DNA from: Hellea sp.
GTDB taxonomy: Bacteria; Pseudomonadota; Alphaproteobacteria; Caulobacterales; Maricaulaceae
Assembly (NCBI GenBank): GCA_020631215.1
Contig: JAHDHS010000027.1
Span: forward strand, 1 to 32,376
DNA: 32,376 nt
Reading direction: 5' to 3'
Both the position numbers and the translations under genes were made by a program. Under the pieces are notes generated by a model. That model was not told the DNA's origin and did not search any database. It was given only the letters and a program-made list of their open reading frames with translations. Shown in pieces: positions 25,396-32,376 of the stretch (position 1 is the stretch's first letter; every line of letters starts with the position of its first letter).

Positions 25396-25880
25396 GCTTT
25401 TGTTGTCTTTTGCGCAACATATTCGCCGTCCAAACTCCATCCGCCTTTACCCGTCACTTTCCGCAGGATCAGATAGAGGAACAATCCAATAGGGCCGAGC
25501 ATGAAGGTCAGGAGTAGGCAGGGTATCAGGAGCCAGTGGCTGAACCCTCGCCGCCGCGCATCGCGGGCTTCCCAGGCTCCGGCAAATAAATCAAAGACCA
25601 GATAATGCGTCCAACCGATCAGGATGCCGCCCGGGCTTTGGAAAATGGCGGCCACACCCTCCATGGTCGTGAAATCCACCGGTGCGGCCTCCGGTGAACT
25701 GCCGACCCCGAAACCCATACTCGCAATCATCATGCCGCCGTAAAACCCGCCAAGCAGCAGCGGGTAAAACATCGAATGGACAAGTTTTTCCGTCACACTC
25801 CAGCGCGGGGCAAATATCAACAAGGCCCATGCGGGCATCACGCTTAGGTTAATGAGCGAGAAAATAAGATCGTAATTCAT
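25392..25880 (-). CDS. ABA4-like (DUF4281) membrane protein
   Basis: A 162-residue integral membrane protein with about four hydrophobic segments: residues 4-24, 38-58, 82-100 and 117-139. The family marks include LINLSVMPAWALLIFAPRW at the start, WTHYLVFDLFAGAWEARDA near 90-108, and PCLLLTFMLGPIGLFLYLILR near 119-139 (written here as PCLLLTFMLGPIGLF). Plant ABA4 is linked to neoxanthin synthesis; bacterial members have no firmly established role, though carotenoid or membrane functions are suspected. No carotenoid genes are in view here. Its 3' end overlaps the probable higBA promoter. Upstream is the long non-coding region. Confidence 0.75.
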   Translation of the reverse strand: MNYDLIFSLINLSVMPAWALLIFAPRWSVTEKLVHSMFYPLLLGGFYGGMMIASMGFGVGSSPEAAPVDFTTMEGVAAIFQSPGGILIGWTHYLVFDLFAGAWEARDARRRGFSHWLLIPCLLLTFMLGPIGLFLYLILRKVTGKGGWSLDGEYVAQKTTKA

Positions 25881-26075
25881 AATACTAATAAGAGAACCCG
25901 AATTTAGGCGTGTCTTACCCCCGTTTCATTGTGGTCAAATATCACAGAGTCGTTCAATGACAAAATTGATATATAATCCACCCATTCTATAATCTAACTC
26001 TATGAAAAATCTTCACAGTCATTTTTCTAATCCTCCCCTTTCGAAAATCGCTTATATTGAGACTGTTCTTTTCAC

Positions 26076-26241
26076 GGGGGCAGGCAAGCGATCGTTGGCT
26101 GGCTGGTGAAGGGACGGCGTTTGCCGGTGTAGCTTCGGGTGTAATGACCCCGAGGGCGGCTGGTTCAGCGCGAGCTGATTAGAGCACGACTCTCTAGTTC
26201 GGCCGCTGGTAGAAGACGTCGCCGCAGGGCTTGGCCCCGCG
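26076..26241 (+). ncRNA. Candidate structured RNA of unknown class
   Basis: A GC-rich segment inside a gene-free, otherwise AT-richer region. It folds as a branched structure: a closing helix of 10 bp pairs 26077-26081 with 26234-26238 and 26085-26089 with 26229-26233. Inside are hairpins at 26115-26126 (CGGC/GCCG), 26134-26154 (TTCGGG/CCCGAG), 26165-26178 (TCAGC, GCGA tetraloop, GCTGA) and 26180-26196 (TAGAG/CTCTA); the last two are enclosed by 26156-26160 pairing with 26202-26206. No open frame fits it. It does not contain the tag frame of tmRNA, the SRP RNA core or the conserved RNase P segments. Strand is uncertain; it is given as plus because the GNRA loop reads on plus. Confidence 0.45.
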
Positions 26242-26371
26242 TAAAATTGTTAGTATTTTTGGTGCTCCATCGCGGGTGCCGACCCTGCGGACTGCCCCAT
26301 TTATGAGGTTTAAGTTAGAAAGGCTGAGCGCAAGATCGCCAGCAGTAAAGGAAACTCGGCTATCCATAATA

Positions 26372-26481
26372 TGTCATCCCGCACAAGCAGCCGTTTACGG
26401 CTGCGCTGATGCGGGACCTCTTAACCCACAAACAGTTAAGAGGTCCCGGATCGCAGGCTAAAGCCTTTGTCTGGGATGACA
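26372..26481. repeat. Palindromic intergenic repeat with TGTCATCCC termini
   Basis: A 110-bp element bounded by 9-bp perfect inverted repeats TGTCATCCC and GGGATGACA. Inside are a 7-bp perfect hairpin (26387-26393 with 26398-26404), a 14-bp perfect hairpin (26412-26425 with 26435-26448) and a 4-bp one (26455-26466). This is the layout of dispersed palindromes common in alphaproteobacterial genomes, probably a non-autonomous mobile or REP-like element. No transposase is nearby. Confidence 0.8.
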
Positions 26482-26630
26482 GAGAAAGAACGTCGCGCCG
26501 AACAGTCCATACCGGATCGTGTCAATGACAGGGCGTTAATCTATTACGAAGATGTCACGATACAGGTGAAATTTGACACATTCCTGCCTTATTCCCCTGT
26601 TCACTTATGCGGCCAACAAAGGAGAAAACT

Positions 26631-27005
26631 ATGTTGAAACCAATGATGATAACTATTGCGAGCACATCCCTGATCGCTTTAGGGGCTTGTACATCGACAG
26701 GTAATGTAGAGCGTAATGCGGCTGCGGGTGCTGTGATTGGCGGCGTGGCAGGGGCTGTCATCGGTAATAATACCGGGAGCGGCGATGCAGGTGATGGTGC
26801 TGCTATCGGTGCTGCGATTGGCGCGGCGGGCGGTGCCTATAAAGGCTACCGTGACGACCGCGAGCAGGAAATCCGTACGGGACAGCAACAGTCCTATCAG
26901 CTGGATAAAGCCACGCGTTACTATGATGAAAATACGGGCCGCTATTATTACCGTGAGGTCGGCTCTAGCCGGACTTATTACGAGAATGGCGAGCGCCGCT
27001 CATAG
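26631..27005 (+). CDS. Glycine-zipper lipoprotein
   Basis: A 124-residue lipoprotein. The ATG at 26631 has AAGGAG upstream; an in-frame ATG at 26607 is too far up. The signal ends in the lipobox LGAC, with Cys20 as the lipidated residue. Residues 31-75 are a glycine zipper (AAGAVIGGVAGAVIGNNTG, then GAAIGAAIGAAGGAYKGY), which can pack helices against or into membranes. The C-terminal part is Tyr/Arg-rich (ATRYYDENTGRYYYRE). The type resembles Rickettsia 17-kDa antigen-like and YMGG-like proteins, which localise to the outer membrane or periplasm. It probably belongs to the envelope; the exact role is unknown. A terminator follows. Confidence 0.85.
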   Translation: MLKPMMITIASTSLIALGACTSTGNVERNAAAGAVIGGVAGAVIGNNTGSGDAGDGAAIGAAIGAAGGAYKGYRDDREQEIRTGQQQSYQLDKATRYYDENTGRYYYREVGSSRTYYENGERRS

Positions 27006-27045
27006 GCGGGCCCTAGTATAGAATTGGGCCAAAGATAAACTTGGG

Positions 27046-27076
27046 AAGGCAGTCTGAAAAGGCTGCCTTTTCTTTT
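27046..27076 (+). terminator. Intrinsic terminator after the lipoprotein gene
   Basis: A 7-bp stem AAGGCAG/CTGCCTT (27046-27052 and 27063-27069) with a 10-nt loop, followed by TTCTTTT. It lies 27 bases before the next gene, so that gene needs its own promoter or depends on read-through. Confidence 0.75.
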
Positions 27077-27102
27077 GCGGCATCTGTCCCTAAATAGAAA
27101 GC

Positions 27103-27477
27103 ATGAGTGATTATCCTTTTGAACGCACCGCGCATATTTATCCGGCCGGCACATTGTTACAAGTCCGGGCCTATGGCCTAGTGAAACATTATGGTATTTC
27201 GACCGGATACGGGACGGTCATTCATGCTTCCCGCCGTTTTGGACGGGTCGAGGAAACGGATATGGCGGATTTTTCGCAAGGCAATCTGATCAGCCTTATC
27301 CCTTATCAGCACACTTTAACAGGGCCCGAGATCGTCGCCCGCGCCCGACTGAAAAAAGGCAAACGCTATAATGTTCTCTGGGGCAATTGCGAACATTTCA
27401 TCACTTGGGTTTTGGAAGGCAAAGGCCGCAGCCCACAACTCGGCCCGCTGGATGGGCGACGGCTGTCTAGGGATTGA
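27103..27477 (+). CDS. LRAT-domain (NlpC/P60-like) protein
   Basis: A 124-residue single-domain protein of the lecithin-retinol-acyltransferase type in the permuted NlpC/P60 papain-like fold. The expected His is His29 in VKHYGIS (residues 27-33), with a second, His41, in VIHAS. The nucleophile Cys96 lies in NCEHF (95-99), the family signature. LRAT-like proteins act on acyl chains or amide bonds of lipids via an acyl-cysteine intermediate; bacterial members have no settled substrate. There is no signal peptide, and the C-terminus WVLEGKGRS has no long hydrophobic stretch, so it is probably cytoplasmic or peripherally membrane-bound. It stands alone between a terminator and the LysR gene. Confidence 0.8.
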   Translation: MSDYPFERTAHIYPAGTLLQVRAYGLVKHYGISTGYGTVIHASRRFGRVEETDMADFSQGNLISLIPYQHTLTGPEIVARARLKKGKRYNVLWGNCEHFITWVLEGKGRSPQLGPLDGRRLSRD

Positions 27478-27645
27478 ATTTCTTTGATGTAATAAAACCC
27501 ACCTGCCAACCTATGTGGGGCAGCTGGCAGATGGGCGGCTGACACAAAGTGTTTGCCACAATCTTTTTAGGCATCGAAGCTTGATATAAAAGATTAAACT
27601 TTAAAACATTGTGTTTCATATTATTCAACTTTAATAGCCTGCCTT

Positions 27646-28527
27646 ATGGACAGGTTTCGCCACATGGAAATCTTCGTGACGGTCGTGGAAACGGGCCAGA
27701 TCACGCGGGCAGCGAAGGCCTTGAATTTATCCAAATCCGCGATCAGCCATGCCTTAAGCGGATTGGAAAAACATCTTGGCTTGCAACTTATTTTGCGAAG
27801 CAGCCGACGATTACAGCTGACCGAAGCCGGTCAACAATATTATCATGACTGCGTCAGGATTCTGTCGGAACTTACCGATTTAGAGCATAGAATAAGCGCT
27901 ACAGAGCGGGAAATATCCGGACATATTCGTTTGTCGGCGCCCGTGATATATTTATCCAATCGATTGACGCCTGTCATCGCTGAGTTCTTGCGGCAAAACC
28001 CGGCCGTCACGATTGAATATGTTTTGACAGAAAAACCGGTGGACTTGCTCGAAGAGCGAATTGATTTGGCAATTCGCATTGGAGACTTGAAAGATAGCCG
28101 ATTAATCGCTCGAAAGGTGTCGCAGACACACCACATTCTTTGCGGGGCACAATCATATATTGATGCGCATCCACCTATCTCAACGCCTCGGGATTTGACG
28201 CGAGTCAGCTGTCTGAAATTTATACGAACGCCCGTCTGGCATTTGATGAAAGATGGCAAAACCTATCGGGTACAGGCCAAAGGCAATGTTGTCAGTAATA
28301 ATGGTATAGCTCTGCGGGAAATGGCTGTGGCTGGAAATGGTGTCGCTTTTCTGCCGGAGTTTTTGGCAGAACCCGCCCTAAAAGACGGGCGGCTTGTCAG
28401 GCTGCTACCGGATTACGAAACGCGAAAGATGGATATTTCTATAGTGCGCCCACCGGCCCAACACATCCCCGCCCGCGTCAGATGGCTTATTGATTTTATC
28501 ATTGAGCACTTTGAGTCGCAGCCATGA
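27646..28527 (+). CDS. LysR-family transcriptional regulator
   Basis: A 293-residue LysR-type regulator. The N-terminal winged helix-turn-helix spans about residues 4-62 (MEIFVTVVETGQITRAAKAL near 7-26 and SKSAISHALSGLEKHLG near 29-45). The effector-binding domain runs from about 90 to 290 (GHIRLSAPVIY, LLEERIDLAIRIGDL). The subtype, with RIGDLKDSRLIARKV, belongs to the PecT/CrgA-like group that often controls oxidative or aromatic-compound genes. No divergent gene is adjacent, so its target is probably elsewhere; the LRAT-type gene precedes it in the same direction. No strong Shine-Dalgarno lies before the ATG. It is convergent with acnA. Confidence 0.92.
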   Translation: MDRFRHMEIFVTVVETGQITRAAKALNLSKSAISHALSGLEKHLGLQLILRSSRRLQLTEAGQQYYHDCVRILSELTDLEHRISATEREISGHIRLSAPVIYLSNRLTPVIAEFLRQNPAVTIEYVLTEKPVDLLEERIDLAIRIGDLKDSRLIARKVSQTHHILCGAQSYIDAHPPISTPRDLTRVSCLKFIRTPVWHLMKDGKTYRVQAKGNVVSNNGIALREMAVAGNGVAFLPEFLAEPALKDGRLVRLLPDYETRKMDISIVRPPAQHIPARVRWLIDFIIEHFESQP

Positions 28528-28530
28528 AAA

Positions 28531-28561
28531 AGGCGGCCTTCCGGGAAATGGAGAGCCGCCT
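28531..28561 (-). terminator. Intrinsic terminator of acnA
   Basis: A 7-bp stem AGGCGGC/GCCGCCT (28531-28537 with 28555-28561) with a 17-nt loop. Read on the minus strand it ends in TTTTTCAT, 23 bases past the acnA stop. The plus side lacks a U-tract, so LysR transcription is not clearly stopped here. Confidence 0.75.
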
Positions 28562-28584
28562 GATAAAACTAAATACGATAGATA

Positions 28585-31275
28585 TTATTCCGCCGCTTCG
28601 GCCTCACGCGCGAGGTTACGTAGCACGTAATGCAGAATACCACCATTCTTGTAATATTCATGCTCATTATCGGTATCGATACGCACATTGACGGTAACGG
28701 TTTTAGACTGGCCGTCGGGGAAGGTGATTTTCACATCCAACGTCCCGCGGGGCTTCAGATCCGCGATATTGGCAATTGTCACCTTCTCGCTGCCCTTCAT
28801 GCCAAGAGATTGCCAGCTATCGCCCTCTTGGAATTCCAACGGTAAGACGCCCATGCCGATGAGGTTGGAGCGGTGAATACGCTCAAAGCTTTCCGCGATG
28901 ACAGCCCGCACGCCCAGCAGGACGGTGCCTTTTGCGGCCCAGTCACGCGAAGAGCCATTGCCATAAAGCGAGCCGGCAAAGACAACCAGATCACGGTCTT
29001 CATCCGCATATTTCTCGGCCGCCTCAAAAATGCTCATCACTTCACCGGACGGAATATGTTTGGTGACGCCGCCCGTTGTCCCGGGGGCCATCAGGTTCTT
29101 GATGCGGATATTGGCAAAGGTTCCGCGCATCATCACTTCGTGATTACCGCGCCGTGAGCCGAAGGAGTTAAACTCGTTTTTCGGGACCTGACGTTCGGAC
29201 AGGTAACGCCCCGCAGGCCCGTCATGTTTAATGGCTCCGGCCGGGCTGATGTGATCGGTCGTGATGGAGTCGCCAAGCAGAGCTAAAATATAGGCGTCTT
29301 TCACATCTTCAACGGGTTCCGGCGTTGTGGTCATGCCGTCAAAATAGGGCGGGTTGCGAACATAGGTCGAACCCGGCGCCCAGTCATAGGTCTTGCCGCC
29401 GCCGACTTTGATTTTCTGCCATTCCTTGTCACCCTTATAGAGATCGCCATAACGCTCGACGAACATCTTACGGGTGATGATCTTACGTACGACATCAGCG
29501 ATTTCCTTAGAAGTCGGCCAGATGTCTTTCAGGAAAACCTCATTGCCCGCCGCGTCCACGCCCAGCGGATCATTTTCAAAATCATGATGCATGGAGCCTG
29601 CCAGCGCATAGGCGACGACGAGAGGCGGAGAGGCCAGGAAATTGGCTTTGATATCCGGGCCGATACGGCCTTCGAAATTCCGGTTGCCTGACAGGACAGA
29701 ACAGGACACCAAATCGCCTTCGGCAATCGCTTCGGAAAATTCGGGGGCCAGCGGGCCGGAGTTCCCGATACAGGTTGTGCAGCCATAGCCCACAACATCA
29801 AAGCCCAGCTGGTTCAGTTCAGTTTGCAGTTTGGATTTCTCCAAATATTCCCCCACAACCTGTGAACCAGGCGCAAGCGATGTCTTCACCCAAGGCTTGA
29901 CTTGCAGACCAAGCGCATTGGCTTTCTGGGCTAATAGGCCAGCCGCCATCATAACCGATGGGTTGGAAGTGTTGGTACAGGATGTGATCGCCGCGATGAA
30001 GATATCGCCGTGATCCACCGCAAAGTCGCGGCCCTTGACCTGAACCGCAGAACCGGCCTCAGGTGTTTTCTTAAATTCGTCACGCAGGATTTTGGCAAAT
30101 TGAATATTCGCGCCCTTTAAATCAAAACGGTCTTGCGGACGTTTCGGGCCGGAAATCGCCGGACGGACGCTGCCCATATCCAGGCTGAGCGTATCTGTAT
30201 ATTCCGGTGTTGTGCCGTCACGCCACAGGCCTTGCGCCTTGGCATAGGCCTCAACCAGTTCAATCCGTTGCGTATCACGTCCCGTGGCCTCCAGATATTT
30301 CAGCGTATCCTCATCGACCGGGAAGAAGCCGCAAGTCGCGCCATATTCCGGCGCCATATTGGCAATCGTCGCCTGATCTTCGAGAGACATGCTGTCCAGG
30401 CCAGAGCCGTAAAATTCGACAAATTTGCCCACCACGCCTTTCTCGCGCAGCATCTCCACAACGCGCAGAACCAGATCAGTGGCCGTCGCGCCTTCCGGGA
30501 GTTTGCCTGACAATTCAAACCCGACCACTTCGGGGATCAACATAGAGATCGGCTGTCCCAGCATAGCGGCCTCGGCCTCTATCCCGCCAACGCCCCAACC
30601 CAGAACGGATAGACCATTGATCATGGTGGTGTGGCTATCTGTCCCGACCAGCGTATCCGGGAAGGCATAGGTCTTGCCGCCTTCGGTTTTCGTCCAGACA
30701 GTCTGCGCCAGATTTTCCAGATTGACCTGATGACAAATGCCCGTCCCCGGAGGCACCACAGAGAAATTGTCAAACGCTTTCTGACCCCATTTTAAGAAAT
30801 CATAACGCTCCCCATTGCGCTCATATTCACGCTGAACATTTTTCTTAAACGCATCTTTCGTGCCGAAATAATCCACCATGACCGAATGGTCGATGACCAG
30901 GTGTACGGGGTTCAGCGGGTTAATAGCATCCGCGCTGCCGCCCAGATTGACCATGGCGTCGCGCATGGCGGCCAGATCCACAACGGCCGGCACGCCGGTA
31001 AAATCCTGCATCAAAACACGGGCCGGACGGTAGGCGATCTCATGGGTGGAGGTTTTGGTCTTCAACCAATCCGCAATCGCAACAATGTCTTCTTTCTTGA
31101 CAGTATTACCATCTTCATGGCGCAGCAAATTTTCCAGCAAGACTTTCAATGACCGCGGTAATTTCGATATGCCATTAAGTCCGTTTTTCTCGGCCTCGCC
31201 CAAATCGTAATAGGTGTAGCTGCCGCCGCGGACTTTGATTTCGCGTTCACAGTTAAAGCTGTCCAAAGATGCCAT
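28585..31275 (-). CDS. acnA: Aconitate hydratase A
   Basis: Citrate-isocitrate isomerase of the TCA cycle with a [4Fe-4S] cluster. The 896-residue protein is of the AcnA/IRP type. The cluster ligands are Cys433 in TSCTNTSNPS and Cys499 and Cys502 in GCTTCIGNSGPL. LVGTDSHTTM at 209-218, the substrate-binding arginine region near the C-terminal domain (NFGSSRDW-like, here YGNGSSRDWAAKG), and LLGDSITTDHISPAG are all present. The frame extends to a GTG at 31287, but that GTG overlaps GTGAGGA, the Shine-Dalgarno of the ATG at 31275, which I chose. It is a single-gene unit with its own terminator. The protein can be an RNA-binding regulator in some bacteria when the cluster is lost; nothing in this sequence tests that. 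Confidence 0.97.
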   Translation of the reverse strand: MASLDSFNCEREIKVRGGSYTYYDLGEAEKNGLNGISKLPRSLKVLLENLLRHEDGNTVKKEDIVAIADWLKTKTSTHEIAYRPARVLMQDFTGVPAVVDLAAMRDAMVNLGGSADAINPLNPVHLVIDHSVMVDYFGTKDAFKKNVQREYERNGERYDFLKWGQKAFDNFSVVPPGTGICHQVNLENLAQTVWTKTEGGKTYAFPDTLVGTDSHTTMINGLSVLGWGVGGIEAEAAMLGQPISMLIPEVVGFELSGKLPEGATATDLVLRVVEMLREKGVVGKFVEFYGSGLDSMSLEDQATIANMAPEYGATCGFFPVDEDTLKYLEATGRDTQRIELVEAYAKAQGLWRDGTTPEYTDTLSLDMGSVRPAISGPKRPQDRFDLKGANIQFAKILRDEFKKTPEAGSAVQVKGRDFAVDHGDIFIAAITSCTNTSNPSVMMAAGLLAQKANALGLQVKPWVKTSLAPGSQVVGEYLEKSKLQTELNQLGFDVVGYGCTTCIGNSGPLAPEFSEAIAEGDLVSCSVLSGNRNFEGRIGPDIKANFLASPPLVVAYALAGSMHHDFENDPLGVDAAGNEVFLKDIWPTSKEIADVVRKIITRKMFVERYGDLYKGDKEWQKIKVGGGKTYDWAPGSTYVRNPPYFDGMTTTPEPVEDVKDAYILALLGDSITTDHISPAGAIKHDGPAGRYLSERQVPKNEFNSFGSRRGNHEVMMRGTFANIRIKNLMAPGTTGGVTKHIPSGEVMSIFEAAEKYADEDRDLVVFAGSLYGNGSSRDWAAKGTVLLGVRAVIAESFERIHRSNLIGMGVLPLEFQEGDSWQSLGMKGSEKVTIANIADLKPRGTLDVKITFPDGQSKTVTVNVRIDTDNEHEYYKNGGILHYVLRNLAREAEAAE

Positions 31276-31369
31276 GATATTCCTCACTTGAATGTTCTGG
31301 CGGGCTTATAGCAGGGATAGCGGCGCTTTCAATGCGGCAATGCGCTGGGGCAGGTGATTTCAAGCGATT

Positions 31370-31624
31370 TTAGAAAGACTGTGCAAATAAGCGCCAGGCA
31401 TAATCGCACAGCTTCTTTCCGGCCCGTTTCCGCGTCAGATAATGGTTCAAGGCTGCCTGCTCTTCTGTGTAAGGCTCAAATATATCGACATTGCCCGCCG
31501 CGCGGAGTTGATAAAAATGGGCTTTCTCCGGCGTCTCCGCCACATCCCCGATCTCAGGGCCGTTTTCTATAGAGCGGATAACCGCATCTACACGCGCAAA
31601 GCCCGTTTCATATTGCTTCGACAT
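31370..31624 (-). CDS. Small hypothetical protein
   Basis: An 84-residue, probably cytoplasmic protein without signal peptide or membrane segment. It has an acidic first half (IENGPEIGDVAETPEKAHFY) and a basic, helical second half (QAALNHYLTRKRAGKKLCDYAWRLF). I do not recognise the family. The ATG has GGGATGAAAA upstream. It lies 94 bases upstream of acnA in the same direction, and 98 bases downstream of ispZ, so an ispZ - small gene - acnA run is possible. The sense of the frame is supported by a coding-like third-position GC pattern and by the absence of a longer opposing frame with family features. Confidence 0.55.
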   Translation of the reverse strand: MSKQYETGFARVDAVIRSIENGPEIGDVAETPEKAHFYQLRAAGNVDIFEPYTEEQAALNHYLTRKRAGKKLCDYAWRLFAQSF

Positions 31625-31721
31625 TTTTCATCCCAACCACGTCCCACATAAATGAATCTGCGATGATCAGCGCTTAATTTCAATCGAAACCGCAAGAGAG
31701 GGTAAATAGCCGGTTAAGGGG

Positions 31722-32330
31722 TTATTCGCTTTCCTTTTCCTGCCCGATGATTTCTCCATTTTTTTGTATGAAGGGCAGTTGGGAAATCGTGAAAAGAACC
31801 GTCAGCGGCAGGAACCCAAAGACTTTGAAATTAACCCAAAAATCTTCAGACTGCGTACGCCAGATCACTTCATTCAGCGCCGCCATGGCAAAGAAAAATA
31901 TCCCCCAGCGAATGGCGAGTGTGTTCCAATAAGGCAAATCCATTTTGATCGCGCCGCCCATCAACATCTCTATGACATTGCGGCCAAAAAACACCCCGCC
32001 AATAACGCCGATCCCGAACAGGGCATTGACGATGGTCGGCTTCATGTAAAAAATCGTCTTATTGTCAAATCCAATCGCCAGTCCGGCGGTCAGAACAATG
32101 ATCACCGTGGACAGGACTAACATGGACGGGACGGTTTTGTGCTTGGCCCATGACAGGCCCAGCGCAATGACGGCGCAAATGGCAAAAATCCCCGCCGCGA
32201 TCAACATGGCATTCTCCGCATGCGCCCCGCGCTTTAATATTTGGAAGGCCACAAAGAAAACCAAAAGCGGCCCAAAATCGAGCCAAAAACTTGGCTTGGC
32301 CTTAGCCGGAGATGTCTGCAAATCATTCAT
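31722..32330 (-). CDS. yciB: Inner membrane-spanning protein YciB / septation protein A
   Basis: A 202-residue integral membrane protein of the IspZ/YciB family. About five hydrophobic segments are visible: near 20-34, 40-57, 65-85, 99-115 and 140-152, with a further one near 176-190 (FGFLPLTVLFTISQLPFI). WLDFGPLLVFFVAFQ and the C-terminal KVFGFLPLTVLFTISQLPF are family signatures, as is FWVNFK before them. The family is linked to cell-envelope integrity and septation; a direct biochemical activity is not settled. The start is uncertain: ATG at 32330 gives the family's usual length, ATG at 32348 and TTG at 32369 are in frame, and the frame stays open to the window edge. In alphaproteobacteria ftsY often lies next to it, which here would be outside the window. 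Confidence 0.85.
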   Translation of the reverse strand: MNDLQTSPAKAKPSFWLDFGPLLVFFVAFQILKRGAHAENAMLIAAGIFAICAVIALGLSWAKHKTVPSMLVLSTVIIVLTAGLAIGFDNKTIFYMKPTIVNALFGIGVIGGVFFGRNVIEMLMGGAIKMDLPYWNTLAIRWGIFFFAMAALNEVIWRTQSEDFWVNFKVFGFLPLTVLFTISQLPFIQKNGEIIGQEKESE

Positions 32331-32376
32331 CCCCGCTATGTGGCGCATAGCCACCAAATTGGCAAGCAAAGGTGCG

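Noticed and set aside
26160-26206. A tRNA-like string (GCTGATTAGAGCACGAC) inside the folded element, which resembles the D-arm and anticodon-stem start of a tRNA
   Set aside because: There is no acceptor stem, no T-arm consensus GGTTCRA and no CCA end, and the bases are better used by the two hairpins described.
26041-26360. tmRNA, SRP RNA, RNase P RNA or 6S RNA
   Set aside because: No alanine-rich tag frame (such as AND), no GGAAGGAAGCAGCC-type SRP core and no GAGGAAAGTCCGGGC segment of RNase P could be found; the branched fold also does not match the long rod of 6S RNA.

Overview
This is 32.4 kb of chromosomal DNA from an alphaproteobacterium, most likely from the Caulobacterales/Hyphomonadaceae side. 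The evidence is the family types seen (alphaproteobacterial ArgG, AcnA, IspZ/YciB, an SDHAF4/DUF1674 assembly factor), the gene order sdhAF4 - rsmB - rpe - heparinase-like - purH known from that class, moderately high GC coding sequence, and TGTCATCCC-type intergenic palindromes. Genus cannot be read from the sequence. No tRNA, rRNA, CRISPR array, transposase or prophage gene was found.

Layout. 1-365: start of an exported protein cut by the left edge. 455-1678: argG with a strong terminator. 1813-4569: an MscS-type channel followed by a CDP-glycerol-transferase-like protein. 4570-6625: two exported proteins of unknown role, one with a DUF11-like C-terminus. 6765-9070: lemA-DUF2207 pair. 9246-10759: a short-chain dehydrogenase and pyrF. 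10868-11272: a VOC-family protein. 11524-12999: an AT-richer orphan gene for a membrane-anchored protein. 13171-15133: two related, exported Gly/Ser/Tyr/Pro-rich proteins. 15207-24155: sdhAF4, rsmB, an exported tandem-repeat protein, rpe, a heparinase II/III-like protein overlapping a WbpM/CapD-type sugar-nucleotide dehydratase, then purH. 24157-25395: an AT-rich insert with a higBA toxin-antitoxin pair plus a third small unknown gene. 25392-25880: an ABA4-like membrane protein. 25881-26630: a gene-free stretch with a strongly folded RNA-like element and a palindromic repeat. 26631-27477: a glycine-zipper lipoprotein and an LRAT-fold protein. 27646-28527: a LysR regulator. 28585-31275: acnA. 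31370-31624: a small hypothetical. 31722-32330: ispZ/yciB.

How it works together. Housekeeping metabolism (arginine, pyrimidine, purine, pentose phosphate, TCA cycle) and ribosome modification form the backbone. Between these genes sits a clear envelope theme: mechanosensitive channel, TagF-like transferase, LemA/DUF2207, several exported low-complexity proteins, polysaccharide-related enzymes, a lipoprotein and a septation protein. The accessory-looking parts are the orphan at 11.5-13.0 kb, the repeat-protein genes at 13.2-15.1 and 17.1-17.9 kb, the higBA cassette, and the non-coding region around 26.1-26.5 kb. I found no clear-cut new multi-gene system. The best candidates for something undescribed are the folded RNA-like element at 26.08-26.24 kb, the higBA-plus-third-gene cassette, the orphan at 11.5 kb and the paired surface-type proteins.
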